Origin: Methylophilaceae bacterium
GTDB lineage: Bacteria > Pseudomonadota > Gammaproteobacteria > Burkholderiales > Methylophilaceae
DNA: 54,384 nucleotides
Direction: 5' to 3'
NCBI GenBank assembly: GCA_947451235.1
Contig: CANFZA010000006.1
Coordinates: forward strand, 1 to 54,384
Shown here: one piece after another, positions 1 through 10,348 of the stretch
Layout of the letters: each line of letters starts with the position of its first letter
Position numbering within the stretch: position 1 is the first letter of the stretch
Translations under genes and position numbers: made by a program
The notes under the pieces: generated by a model
The model's database searches: none
Seen by the model: the letters and a program-made list of their open reading frames with translations, nothing else
Told to the model about the DNA's origin: nothing

Positions 1-204
1 CTGACTGTCTTCTTAGGATCTAGCTGTCATCTAGCGAAATTAAGTGAACGTTTCTAATGGGTCGGAATTGAAAATTTTGACCGTCGGCTATCCAGATATT
101 CAAGTAAGAAAATTTCACTAACGCAATTTAGTAGAAAAATATGGATGTATCTTATTGATTAATAAGTAAACTAGTCAACAGCGAAGTAACACCCGCCTGA
201 AAAT

Positions 205-240
205 AAAAAGCCTAGTTCAAATATTTGAACTAGGCTTTTT
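205..240. terminator. Perfect inverted repeat with A/T flanks, bidirectional intrinsic terminator
   Basis: AAAAAGCCTAGTTCAAATATTTGAACTAGGCTTTTT is a perfect palindrome just downstream of the 254..607 minus-strand ORF. Confidence 0.85.
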
Positions 241-253
241 AATTACCAAAGAA

Positions 254-607
254 TTACTGATAATCCGTATATTTATTGTTTTTACCGCGCGCTTTTTCTA
301 CAGGATATTTAAGCGCATTTAGCGCTATTTTATTATTCGCGGCTTCGATTAAATCTATATTTAACACCTGCGAAATCCTGAGTAAATAGACGAAAGTGTC
401 GGCTAACTCATGCCCGACTTGCTCTCGTTTTTCAGCCGATAATTCATGGCTTTCGGCTTCAGTATTCCACTGAAAATGTTCAACTAATTCAGCAGCTTCA
501 ACAATCATCGCCATCGCTAGGTTTTTGGGTGAGTGAAACTGCGCCCAATCGCGTTCAACCACAAAGTTTTCTAGCTTTTGTTTGAGTTCATTTAATGAAT
601 CAGTCAT
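254..607 (-). CDS. MazG-like nucleotide pyrophosphohydrolase
   Basis: 117 aa; EAAELVEHFQW and ELADTFVYLLRI are MazG/dCTPase-type metal-binding helices. Confidence 0.85.
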   Translation of the reverse strand: MTDSLNELKQKLENFVVERDWAQFHSPKNLAMAMIVEAAELVEHFQWNTEAESHELSAEKREQVGHELADTFVYLLRISQVLNIDLIEAANNKIALNALKYPVEKARGKNNKYTDYQ

Positions 608-643
608 ATTATTTGCAACCGTGTTTACACGAGTTAAATTAAA

Positions 644-1789
644 CTACTTCCTATTACTACCAGCCACCATTTTAATTTCAAATAAGCGGCACTCTAATGG
701 CCCGTTATAAAGTGGTGTGCGCTTGCTTGGCGTAAGGCGCATTAATTTTGGCATAGTTAAATCATTGGTTAAGAAATACGTGTTCCAACCGGCAAATTTA
801 CGTTTTAAGGCCTCGCCGATTTTTGGATAAAGCAGTTGTAAACTGTCGTCATCACCAATCCGCACGCCGTAAGGTGGGTTGGCAATTAACACGCCGCTAT
901 CTGCTGGCGGTACAACATTGACAATATCCACGTGTGAAAGCTGTACCGCTTCTAACAATCCAGCATCTTCAAGGTTTTGCTTGCTGATGCGCACTGCGCG
1001 TAAATCGACATCTGAGCCATAGATTTTTTGAAAAGTCACTGGCTTTACTTTGGCAGCAGCTTGGCTTTTAATTTTAGTCCACACATGTGATTCAAAGTTT
1101 TTTAAGACTTCAAAGCCAAAGCTTCTCTTGTAACCGGGGGCCATATCTAGCGCTACCATGGCGGCTTCTAACAAAAATGTACCGCTACCACACATTGGGT
1201 CTAACAAAGGTTGGCCGACTTGCCAGCCAGATAATTTCAAAATACCGGCGGCTAAGTTTTCGCGCAAAGGCGCTTCAATGCTTGCGCCACGGTTACCACG
1301 CTGATACAGCGCAGCGCCTGAGGTATCCAGATAATATTGATATTCATCGGCGGCTAAATACGCGTGTATGCGCACTGCTGGGGTTTTGGTATCAATGTAA
1401 GGACGCGCGCCCACCACTAACCTAAATTTATCGCACACCGCATCTTTAATTTTTAAAGTCGCAAATTCCAGGCTTTTAAGCGGGCATTTAACGCCAGTCA
1501 CTTTCACCATAAAATCATTTTTTACATCAAACCATTGCGGCCAATTAATTTTATAAGCGGCATCGAATAAATCTTCTTCATTCATATACTTACCGCGCGC
1601 CACTTGCCATAAAATTCGGGTGGCAATGCGTGAATTTAAGTTTGCCGCGTAGCAAATAGCCCAATCGCCATCAAAACTCACACCGCCATCGGTAGGTTTG
1701 ATTGATTTGGCGCCCACCGCTAGCAGTTCGTCTGCCAGTAATTGTTCTAATCCGCGTGGGCAGGTGGCAAAATATCTATTTGGTATCAT
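644..1789 (-). CDS. THUMP-domain class I RNA methyltransferase (RlmL N-terminal type, 23S rRNA m2G)
   Basis: LLDPMCGSGTFLLEAAM and ANPPYGVRIG motifs, N-terminal THUMP-like region. Confidence 0.88.
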   Translation of the reverse strand: MIPNRYFATCPRGLEQLLADELLAVGAKSIKPTDGGVSFDGDWAICYAANLNSRIATRILWQVARGKYMNEEDLFDAAYKINWPQWFDVKNDFMVKVTGVKCPLKSLEFATLKIKDAVCDKFRLVVGARPYIDTKTPAVRIHAYLAADEYQYYLDTSGAALYQRGNRGASIEAPLRENLAAGILKLSGWQVGQPLLDPMCGSGTFLLEAAMVALDMAPGYKRSFGFEVLKNFESHVWTKIKSQAAAKVKPVTFQKIYGSDVDLRAVRISKQNLEDAGLLEAVQLSHVDIVNVVPPADSGVLIANPPYGVRIGDDDSLQLLYPKIGEALKRKFAGWNTYFLTNDLTMPKLMRLTPSKRTPLYNGPLECRLFEIKMVAGSNRK

Positions 1790-1867
1790 GATGTTAAGTA
1801 TCGCTATTGGTTAAATTTCTGGGTTTACTGTATTACTGTATTACTGACTTACTAAGGCTATGGCTGA

Positions 1868-2686
1868 TTAGCCGTCTAAATTGGCTAAATTTTTAATCAT
1901 AAAAAGTCGATTAGTACTGCTTGAGTTATTTTCTGCTAACTTTTCTACAAACTGCAAAAACTCAATTTTGTGGGTTTTTTCTAGCGTTTTAGCCCGCTCA
2001 CGCAAGCTAGCTAAACGTAAATCAGCCGGTTCGCGCTTAAAACCAAATACGGCAATATTGCCTGGTTTCCCGGTATAAAGCGTAAGCACTTTGCCATCAA
2101 AAGTTTGTTCTATGCGTTGCAAATAAACGTCAAATTTCTTGTCACTGCCCCACAAATTAATCACCAAAATACCGTCGCTAGTCAGCGTTTCTGCACATTG
2201 GTCAAAAAAGTCTTGGCTACAAAAATTAGGCGGAATACCGTTGCTATCAAACGCGTCTATCAGTAGCACATCAGCCACGTCTTGATGTTCAGCTAAATAG
2301 ACTAAACCATCACCTTCTATCACTTCTAGGCGCTCATCGTTGTCTGGTACAAAAAATTGATTGCGCGCTACCTGGATAATTCTAGGGTTAAGCTCAATCA
2401 CTTTACTGTGAATTTCTGGGCAATTGGCATGCACATATTTAGCCAAAGAACCGCCGCCTAAGCCAATCGCCAGCATATTCTTAATTTGCTGATTAAACAG
2501 CAAAAAACACATAATGGCGCGGGTGTAGCTAAGTTCCAACGCAAAGGGGTCGCGAATACGCATGGCACTTTGTATGGTGACTGAGCCTAAATGCAAAGAA
2601 CGCACGCCATCGATTTCACTCACATCAACCGTATCGTCGGTCTTTTTTATCAGTCCGCGCATTAAATGCTTGGCGACACGTAGCAT
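1868..2686 (-). CDS. Spermidine synthase-like methyltransferase-fold protein
   Basis: AIGLGGGSLAKYV, VIELNPRIIQVAR, DVLLIDAFD motifs. Confidence 0.8.
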   Translation of the reverse strand: MLRVAKHLMRGLIKKTDDTVDVSEIDGVRSLHLGSVTIQSAMRIRDPFALELSYTRAIMCFLLFNQQIKNMLAIGLGGGSLAKYVHANCPEIHSKVIELNPRIIQVARNQFFVPDNDERLEVIEGDGLVYLAEHQDVADVLLIDAFDSNGIPPNFCSQDFFDQCAETLTSDGILVINLWGSDKKFDVYLQRIEQTFDGKVLTLYTGKPGNIAVFGFKREPADLRLASLRERAKTLEKTHKIEFLQFVEKLAENNSSSTNRLFMIKNLANLDG

Positions 2687-4653
2687 TAGGCATCAGCCTC
2701 TGGGGTTGCTTCAAGCGCCACTGAATCAACTGTCGTCAAATCAACCACATCAACCGCAATCTCACTTGCCGCCAAATCGTCATTCATGGCTTCTTCATCC
2801 AGAATCACCGCAGGCTCATTTTCCAACACGCCAAGAAATTTAGTGCGTAACTCAATCAACAAAGTATCGGCTTCCTGCACTTGCAAATTCACGCGCGTGC
2901 CCGGCTTTAGCTCTGGCAAACCATAAACCTTGGTCATATATGGCACGTTATCTAAGCGCACTAAATTCTCGCGCCAAACGGTGGCATGTATGGTTTCAAT
3001 GTTCTCTTGTTTCATATATTGCAAGCAACAATAGCGCTCCATCCGCGTTTGAAACTCGCTGTACGCTTGATAAGTTTGCTCAAAATTACGCATGTGCATG
3101 GTTAACTTATCGCTATTTGGCAGATATGCGGGGTCTAAATTTTGCACTACGCTAATAATTTGACGCTGATTGATTAAATCGACAGCTCTACGCAATGGTG
3201 AAGTACTCCAAGCATATTGCGCCACGCCCAAGCCTTGATGCGGCTCGGCTTTAGTCGTCATATACACTTTGCCACCAGATTGCGCGCGATATAAACCCGG
3301 CACATCATGCGTGGCCAATAACGCGCCCCATTGATTATTGGCTTCTATCATCAATTCAGCCACTAACTTATCCATAGGCGAGCCACGATGACGGCCAACA
3401 ATGCTCACTTTTCCATCAATGACATAAAAATTGTAATCAATTTGTGGCGGTTTAGTCGGGTCATATTTACCACGCGCTTTTTCTAGCGTTTCAGCTAAAT
3501 TAAACAAATACAATAACTTAGCCCAATATGGGTGACCGCTATCGGCGGCTAAAGTCGTTTCATTAAAAAACGGCTCTAAGCTATCGTGGCGCAAATTATC
3601 TGCGATTTTAATCAGCTCAACTTTAGTATCACGTTGCACAATTTCAAGGTTAGCATTCACATGTAAATACAGCGACAACACCGGCTTGGTATGGCCTGCA
3701 TCCAAGCTAAACGGCCTAATTGCGGCTTCTGGCAACATGGTAATTTTATTGCCCGGCATGTAAACGGTTGATAAACGTTGCATCACTTCTTTGTCTAGCG
3801 GACTATCTGGCGTAATGCCTAGCGCTGGGGCTGAAATGTGAATGCCCACTCGGGTAATGCCATCCGGTAATTCTTTGATGGAAAAAGCATCGTCAATTTC
3901 AGTGGTGGTGCTGTCATCAATACTAAACGCTTCGGCATCGGCCAGCGGCAAATCATCAGGAATAGCGTCGATTTCATAGTCCTGAAACGCCGTACCTTTG
4001 GCATAATGCTCACGCAAAAAAGCACCTAGATGATAATTTTCAGCTGAAGGTATTGCGCCACAAGCTTGCAATAATTTAAGATGACTTAAATGCGTTTCGG
4101 CCGAGGCTGCTTCTAAGGTTTTGTATTCAAAAGCGTTTTTGTCTGGCTCGTACAGCAGCATGTCTAACTTTTGCAGCAGCTCATCAGGCATGATTTGCGC
4201 TTTAAGTTGTGCCACAAAACCAGCCATTTTTTCAGCGAGTAAGCGTTTTTTCTCAAGACCGGCCAATGCCGCTTTTAAAATTTCCGCCGGCGCGGCTTTA
4301 TAACGCCCTTTGCCTTTACGATTAAAATACATAGGCGCGCTATGCAGTTTAAGCGCAACTGCGGCCGCTTCTAGCGAGGTGGGTTTACGGCCATAATAAT
4401 CTTGGGCAAACGCTTCAAAGCCAAATTCAGGCTCGGTGCAACATTCCCATAAAAAATCGACCTCTAGCGTGTTGGCTTCAGCATTGGCGGCATCCATAAA
4501 ACCAGTGATAGGCGTTTCAAAACGCATTAACACATTACTGGCTTTAACCTTGCTGCGCTTGCCACTGGCGGATTCTATTTGTAAAGAACCCTGCGTTTCG
4601 GTCATTATTGAGGCTACTTTAAAGCTGCCATCTTCTTCAAAAAATACGTTCAT
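2686..4653 (-). CDS. RNB-domain exoribonuclease (RNase II/R family)
   Basis: AFSIDDSTTTEIDDAFSI catalytic Asp cluster; RAPxSGGKVYMTTKAEPHQGLG and YAWSTSPLRRAVDLINQRQ. Confidence 0.88.
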   Translation of the reverse strand: MNVFFEEDGSFKVASIMTETQGSLQIESASGKRSKVKASNVLMRFETPITGFMDAANAEANTLEVDFLWECCTEPEFGFEAFAQDYYGRKPTSLEAAAVALKLHSAPMYFNRKGKGRYKAAPAEILKAALAGLEKKRLLAEKMAGFVAQLKAQIMPDELLQKLDMLLYEPDKNAFEYKTLEAASAETHLSHLKLLQACGAIPSAENYHLGAFLREHYAKGTAFQDYEIDAIPDDLPLADAEAFSIDDSTTTEIDDAFSIKELPDGITRVGIHISAPALGITPDSPLDKEVMQRLSTVYMPGNKITMLPEAAIRPFSLDAGHTKPVLSLYLHVNANLEIVQRDTKVELIKIADNLRHDSLEPFFNETTLAADSGHPYWAKLLYLFNLAETLEKARGKYDPTKPPQIDYNFYVIDGKVSIVGRHRGSPMDKLVAELMIEANNQWGALLATHDVPGLYRAQSGGKVYMTTKAEPHQGLGVAQYAWSTSPLRRAVDLINQRQIISVVQNLDPAYLPNSDKLTMHMRNFEQTYQAYSEFQTRMERYCCLQYMKQENIETIHATVWRENLVRLDNVPYMTKVYGLPELKPGTRVNLQVQEADTLLIELRTKFLGVLENEPAVILDEEAMNDDLAASEIAVDVVDLTTVDSVALEATPEADA

Positions 4654-4785
4654 GCGGTGCTTTTCATACTTACTTTTTATACTTACGTTACAAACTAAAT
4701 TGGCTACATTTTACCTTGTATTAGCAGAATCGCTTTAATGCAATATAAAATAGTGGCCAATTAACATCTAGCCAAACCGATATTT

Positions 4786-5829
4786 ATGGATAAACGCATT
4801 CCTGTTACCTTGCTCACTGGTTTTTTGGGCAGCGGTAAAACCACGCTACTCAACAAACTTTTGCACCACCCCGCCATGCGCGACACCGCCATTATTATCA
4901 ATGAATTAGGCGATGCTGGGCTAGATCAGATATTCGCCAACAGCAATTTAGCGCAAAATATTGAAAGCGAACACATTGCTGATAACACGGTTTTGCTGAG
5001 TTCCGGCTGCCTTTGTTGCACCTTAAAAAATGAGCTGGCAGACACCATGCGCGATTTGTTTTTTAAACGCGCGTTACAAGCCATTCCGCAATTTCAACGT
5101 TTGATTATTGAAACCACAGGCATGGCAGACCCGGGGCCGATTTTGGCAAATTTGATGAATGAACCGGTGATTGAATCTGTCTACCGTTTAGATGCGGTGG
5201 TAGTCACCATAGACAGCGTGTATGGTTTGCAGCAACTTACCGACAATATTGAAGCCTTAAAACAAGCCGCCGTGGCCGATGTTTTAGTGCTGACCAAAAC
5301 AGATTTAGCTAGCGCAGCGCAAATCAGCGCCTTGCAAGAAAAACTTAGCAACATAAACGCTGGCGCGGTTCAACACACGATTGTTAATGGTGAATTAGAG
5401 CCAAAATTTGTAATTGAGGTCGGATTATTTGATAGCGAAACCAAAAAACCTGAACCGCAACGATGGTTGCGCGCGCCTATAAAAAACAAAGCGCCGAAGG
5501 GTACTTTGCCTACAAATACGACTAATAAAATTCACGATGACGACATTGTAAGCTTTACCGTAATGATGCCTAGCCCGCTCAATTGGGCGCAGCTAAAACC
5601 ACATTTATTATGGTTTTGCCAAACTTACGGAAAAAACTTATTGCGCTTAAAAGGCATTATTCATGCGGCAGATCAAGAGTTTCCGCTGGCAATTCATGCG
5701 GTGCACTTTACGCCCTACCCGCCAACGTTGCTGGAAGGCTGGACTGAAGAAAATCCGACTTCGCGCATAGTAATTATTGGCAAAGGTTTGGATGAGTTGG
5801 CGATTAGAAAGGCTTTGATGCAGTTTTAG
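4786..5829 (+). CDS. CobW/P47K (COG0523) family GTP-binding protein
   Basis: Walker A GFLGSGKTTLLNKLL; CLCC metal-binding motif; TKTD. Confidence 0.92.
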   Translation: MDKRIPVTLLTGFLGSGKTTLLNKLLHHPAMRDTAIIINELGDAGLDQIFANSNLAQNIESEHIADNTVLLSSGCLCCTLKNELADTMRDLFFKRALQAIPQFQRLIIETTGMADPGPILANLMNEPVIESVYRLDAVVVTIDSVYGLQQLTDNIEALKQAAVADVLVLTKTDLASAAQISALQEKLSNINAGAVQHTIVNGELEPKFVIEVGLFDSETKKPEPQRWLRAPIKNKAPKGTLPTNTTNKIHDDDIVSFTVMMPSPLNWAQLKPHLLWFCQTYGKNLLRLKGIIHAADQEFPLAIHAVHFTPYPPTLLEGWTEENPTSRIVIIGKGLDELAIRKALMQF

Positions 5830-5903
5830 GGCTAAATGGGCGTAAATCAAACCTGAGAACAAAAAAATAGCTCTATATGTAGGAGCTGCGACCACAATTC
5901 ACA

Positions 5904-6015
5904 TGTAGGAGCGGCGCACTCGCCGCGAAAAACGGTAGGTGCGTTAAAAATAGTGCATAAAAATGCTTATTTGCGATATTCACCATAGCATTCGCGGCGA
6001 GGCGCCGCTCCTACA
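5904..6015. repeat. REPIN-like element copy 1 (inverted REP pair)
   Basis: TGTAGGAGCGGCG..CGCCGCGA on the left and TCGCGGCGAGGCGCCGCTCCTACA inverted on the right; near-identical to 6105-6229. A further partial REP (TGTAGGAGCTGCGACC) lies at 5879-5894. Confidence 0.85.
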
Positions 6016-6104
6016 ATGGTTAAGCTGCATTAAGATTTAATACTAAGCAGCTCATTCAAGTCATATTCCGCATACAATTTCAGTAATCACGCCCGCAATT
6101 CACA

Positions 6105-6229
6105 TGTAGGAGCGGCGCCCTCGCCGCGAAAAACGGTAGGTGCGTTAAAAATGGTGCGTTAAAAATAGTGCATAAAAATGCTTATTTGCAATATTCACCA
6201 TAGCCTTCGCGGCGAGGCGCCGCTCCTAC
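6105..6229. repeat. REPIN-like element copy 2
   Basis: Same REP arms and same spacer as copy 1, with an extra 14-bp tandem duplication (GGTGCGTTAAAAAT) in the spacer. Confidence 0.85.
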
Positions 6230-6384
6230 CAGTAATCTGGACGGGTTACTGAGAATTGTATAAGTAGCTTTGATAGAAATCGCGTCGATTTCCGTACCTT
6301 GCAATGGTTTTAGCAAAGTTCGACAAATGCTTTCATAGTTCTAATTAAATGAGCAAAAAAAATAAGAAGGCTTGAAAATGAAAA

Positions 6385-7308
6385 TCAAAGCTCGCTCAAG
6401 CTTTTAATATGATTCATCACGCTGCGCCCCAAAGCATGTAGCGCATAACCACCTTCTAGCGCAGAAACTATGCGACCGTTTGCATGCCGCTTAGCCACTT
6501 CTTTCAGCGTTTCCGTCACCCAAAAATAGTCATTTTCTCTTAGCGCCAAGCCGCCCATATCGTCTTCCCAGTGTGCGTCAAAACCGGCTGAAATTAAAAT
6601 TAACTGCGGTTGAAAACGCTCCAAGGCCGGTAACCAATGCGCTGTCACAGCCTCGCGAAACTCTGCGCCTGTGCTTCTGGCGGCAAGTGGCACGTTGATA
6701 ATATGCTCGTTACTGCTGTCTGCACCGCAAAAAGGATAATACGGATGTTGAAAAGTAGAGCACATCATCACGCGCGGGTCATCGCGAAAAATATCTTCTG
6801 TGCCTTCACCGTGATGCACATCAAAATCGACAATGGCAACGCGCTGCAATCCATAGTGCTCAAGCGCGTAAGCCGTGGCCACGGCCACATTATTGAATAT
6901 GCAAAAGCCTGACGCACTCGCCCGCCCCGCGTGATGGCCTGGTGGGCGAATATTACAAAATGCCGTTTCCATAGTGCCTGTCATCACTAAATCTACCGCT
7001 TGAATCACCGCGCCAGCCGCATGTAAAGCGGCATTCAGCGTAAAGGGGTTCATAGAGGTATCGCCATCTAAATCTACCAAGCCAGCTTGTGGCGACTTAG
7101 CAAATACCATGTTGATATATTCCACATTATGCACACGCTCCAAATCCTCTTTAGTGGCTTTAGGAGCTTCATATTGGGTTAAATAATCAAACAAGCCTGA
7201 AGCAATCAGCTGATCTTGAATCGCGTGCACGCGCGCTGGACATTCTGGGTGGTCTGCGCCCATGTCGTGCTTGAGAAATTCCGGATGCGTAATATAAGCG
7301 CTATGCAT
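6385..7308 (-). CDS. Histone deacetylase family protein (AcuC / acetylpolyamine amidohydrolase-like)
   Basis: IRPPGHHA, VDFDVHHGEGTEDIF, ISAGFDAHWEDDMGG Zn-deacetylase motifs. Confidence 0.92.
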   Translation of the reverse strand: MHSAYITHPEFLKHDMGADHPECPARVHAIQDQLIASGLFDYLTQYEAPKATKEDLERVHNVEYINMVFAKSPQAGLVDLDGDTSMNPFTLNAALHAAGAVIQAVDLVMTGTMETAFCNIRPPGHHAGRASASGFCIFNNVAVATAYALEHYGLQRVAIVDFDVHHGEGTEDIFRDDPRVMMCSTFQHPYYPFCGADSSNEHIINVPLAARSTGAEFREAVTAHWLPALERFQPQLILISAGFDAHWEDDMGGLALRENDYFWVTETLKEVAKRHANGRIVSALEGGYALHALGRSVMNHIKSLSEL

Positions 7309-7319
7309 ATGTAACCTAC

Positions 7320-10007
7320 TTACAAAACTTTGCGGATGATCTTAATGCTTTCATCATCATGGCTAGACTCAATGCTGAAACCTAAGCGCTTCATTAACTT
7401 AAGCATGCTGGCATTGTTTTTAAGCACTTCGCCTTCCATGATTTTTAGGCCTTTTGAGCGTGCGGCCTCCATTAAAGCCACCATTAACTTAAGCCCTAAA
7501 CCAGTGCCGCGCATGCTATCTGCCACCACTAAAGCAAATTCACAACTTTCGCCATCCGGGTTAATGGCATAACGCGTTACGCCTAATTCCACTTCTTTTT
7601 CGTTTTCGTCACGCACCGCGATTAGCGCCATTTCACGGCTGTAATCAATCTGCGTAAAGCGCACTAACATCGCTTCGCTCAACTCCTGAAAACTGTTCAT
7701 ATAACGGAAATAACGCGATTCTTCAGACAGATTTCGCACAAATTCCTGCGTAAGTTCGGCATCTTCTGGGCGTATCGGGCGTATCACCACATTACTGCCA
7801 TCGTTACTTTGCCAGTTATTCACTAAATGTGTAGGGTAAGGGTAAATCGCCATGTGCGAATAACGGTCTGAACTATCAGCACCTGGCGAACGTAGTTCAA
7901 CCACAATACGCGCGTCGGCCGCCAGCACGCCATGTTCATCCAGTATTAATGGATTAATGTCCATTTCCATCAGCATCGGCAACTCACAGACCATTTCAGA
8001 AACGCGCAGTAATACGCTTTCTAGCGCCTCCATATTGGCCGCTGGCATGTGCCTAAATGCACCCAACATTTTGGCGATATGCGTGCCGTCTATCATATCT
8101 TTCACTAAGAATGTATTCAGCGGCGGCAACGATACCGCGCGATCACCCATAATTTCTACCGTAGTGCCACCGGCGCCAAAGGTAATTACCGGGCCAAATA
8201 CTGGGTCATTGCTTACGCCCACCATTAACTCGCGCCCGTTTGGTTTAACAATCATGGGCTGAATCGAGATGCCATCAATCAGCGCATCAGGCCTGCTTTG
8301 CTGTACGTTTTTGATAATTTCGTGATACGCACCACGCACCGCTTGCGCGTTAAGCAAATTCAGCAACACACCGCCAGCATCCGATTTATGCGTAATATCA
8401 GGCGAATTAATTTTCATGGCGACTGGGAAACCCAATTGCTGGGCAATCAACAAAGCCTCATTTGGCGAGCGCGCGACCATGGTTTGCGCAACCGGAATAT
8501 GAAAAGCTGCCAGCAACGCTTTAGATTCCATCTCGGTTAAAATTTTGCGTTTTTCTTGTAGCGCGCCTTCAATAATCATATTTGCGCCTTCAACATCTGG
8601 CTCTAAATGATGCGATAACGGCCCCGGCATTTGCATTAAAAACTTCTGGTTTTTATGATAAGCGCTGAGATAAGAAAACACTTCTACCGCTGGCTCTGGC
8701 GTGCGAAAACTCGGTTTTTTGGCATGATTAAACGCCGCACGTGACGATTCCACCTGCGCTCCGCCCATCCAAGAAGTTAGCAATGGTTTATTAAATTGAT
8801 TAGACAGCGCGATGACCGCCTCGGCCGCCTCCAAAGGTTTAGTCATGGCTTGCGGCGTTAAAATGGTCAGCACGCCATCCACGTTCGGGTCTTCTAAACA
8901 CGCTTTTACCGCATGATGAAAACGGTCAACCTGCGCATCACCAATAATATCAATCGGATTACCATGCGACCAAGTGGCAGGCAACGCCAGATTCAATTTT
9001 TCCATCGTGCTATCTGAAAGCGTCGCCATTACCAAGCCTAAATCAGCCGCGCAATCAGTCGCCATTACACCCGGGCCGCCACCATTCGTCACAATCGCCA
9101 AGCGGTTTCCAGTAGGATTAAATCCGCAAGAAAGCGCCTTAGCAGCAGAAAATAACTGCGTAATCGTCTGCACACGCACCACACCGGCACGTCGCACGGC
9201 GGCATCAAAAGCATCATCCGAACCCACCAGCGAAGCAGTATGCGACATGGCCGCTTTAGAACCCACCGCATGGCGACCCACTTTGACCAAAATTACCGGC
9301 TTAATACGCGCCGCCGCCCGAATCGAACTCATAAAACTACGCGCGTTATGAATGCCTTCAATGTAAAGCAAAATACTATGCGTTTTGGTATCGGAAATTA
9401 AGTAATCAAGAATCTCGCCAAAATCGACATCCACCGAAGCGCCCATAGACACCACGCTAGAAAAACCAACGTCATTAGTGGTTGCCCAATCTAAAATTGC
9501 CGTACACAAAGCGCCAGATTGCGACACAAAAGCCAAGTTACCAACACTAGCATTGCCCTTATTAAATGTCGCATTCAGGCCAATATCCGGGCGCATCACG
9601 CCTAAACAATTTGGCCCAATCAGCCGAATACCATAATGCTGCGCACTCTCCAGCACCGCCTGCTGCAAAGCTTTACCATCCTCGCCTGCCTCACCAAACC
9701 CTGCGGTAATAATAATCGCCGCCTTCACGCCATGCCTGCCGCACTCGTCAATAATATCCGGCACAGTAGCCGCTGGTGTGGCAATTACCGCCAACTCCAC
9801 AGGCTCGATAATTTCAGTAATAGTTGTATAAGCCTTGCAACCCTGAACCTGCTCATGGCCAGGATTAATAGGATAAAGCGCACCGTGATAACCACTTTGC
9901 AACATGTTTTGAAAAACGATTTGCCCAACTGAATCTATGCGGTCGCTAGCCCCAAACACCGCAACAGATTTAGGTGCAAATAACGGCTTTAGATGATGCT
10001 GACCCAT
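7320..10007 (-). CDS. Bifunctional NDP-forming acyl-CoA synthetase-like / GNAT acetyltransferase (Pat/PatZ-type)
   Basis: 895 aa; N-terminal CoA-binding domain (VAVFGASDRIDSVG), SQSGALCTAILDW, ATP-grasp region, C-terminal GNAT (RGTGLGLKLMVALMEAARSKGL). Confidence 0.92.
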   Translation of the reverse strand: MGQHHLKPLFAPKSVAVFGASDRIDSVGQIVFQNMLQSGYHGALYPINPGHEQVQGCKAYTTITEIIEPVELAVIATPAATVPDIIDECGRHGVKAAIIITAGFGEAGEDGKALQQAVLESAQHYGIRLIGPNCLGVMRPDIGLNATFNKGNASVGNLAFVSQSGALCTAILDWATTNDVGFSSVVSMGASVDVDFGEILDYLISDTKTHSILLYIEGIHNARSFMSSIRAAARIKPVILVKVGRHAVGSKAAMSHTASLVGSDDAFDAAVRRAGVVRVQTITQLFSAAKALSCGFNPTGNRLAIVTNGGGPGVMATDCAADLGLVMATLSDSTMEKLNLALPATWSHGNPIDIIGDAQVDRFHHAVKACLEDPNVDGVLTILTPQAMTKPLEAAEAVIALSNQFNKPLLTSWMGGAQVESSRAAFNHAKKPSFRTPEPAVEVFSYLSAYHKNQKFLMQMPGPLSHHLEPDVEGANMIIEGALQEKRKILTEMESKALLAAFHIPVAQTMVARSPNEALLIAQQLGFPVAMKINSPDITHKSDAGGVLLNLLNAQAVRGAYHEIIKNVQQSRPDALIDGISIQPMIVKPNGRELMVGVSNDPVFGPVITFGAGGTTVEIMGDRAVSLPPLNTFLVKDMIDGTHIAKMLGAFRHMPAANMEALESVLLRVSEMVCELPMLMEMDINPLILDEHGVLAADARIVVELRSPGADSSDRYSHMAIYPYPTHLVNNWQSNDGSNVVIRPIRPEDAELTQEFVRNLSEESRYFRYMNSFQELSEAMLVRFTQIDYSREMALIAVRDENEKEVELGVTRYAINPDGESCEFALVVADSMRGTGLGLKLMVALMEAARSKGLKIMEGEVLKNNASMLKLMKRLGFSIESSHDDESIKIIRKVL

Positions 10008-10348
10008 GATGGTTTTTGTCTTTGAAGAGAAGGGCTTATGTTAGCGCATTGCGGATGATTTAAACATAGGGTTTATGGGGGTATTTTTGGTTGTGAGTTC
10101 CTTGTTGAGCTTAGTTTTGGCTGTTAATAATTAATATTAATTATTACTTATTTCACTTTGAATATATTTATCATTTTGATATGATGCTAAGCGGTAAATT
10201 TTATTTTGTATTTACTGCTTATTTATACCTCACGCCCGTTGTAACTAAAACGGGATTAACTCAAAAATTAAAGGATGTTTTTAAAGTATCCATAACGTAA
10301 GCAAATATGCGCCTACATACAGATATCTAAAAACAGTGGAAAATTAAA

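Noticed and set aside
1820-1860. TACTGTAT x3 short repeat upstream of the RlmL-like gene
   Set aside because: Too short and imperfect to separate from chance; only weakly supports the tandem-repeat finding
8974-9351. 125-aa plus-strand ORF antisense to the Pat-type gene
   Set aside because: Complementary-strand shadow of a well-supported CDS; no family resemblance
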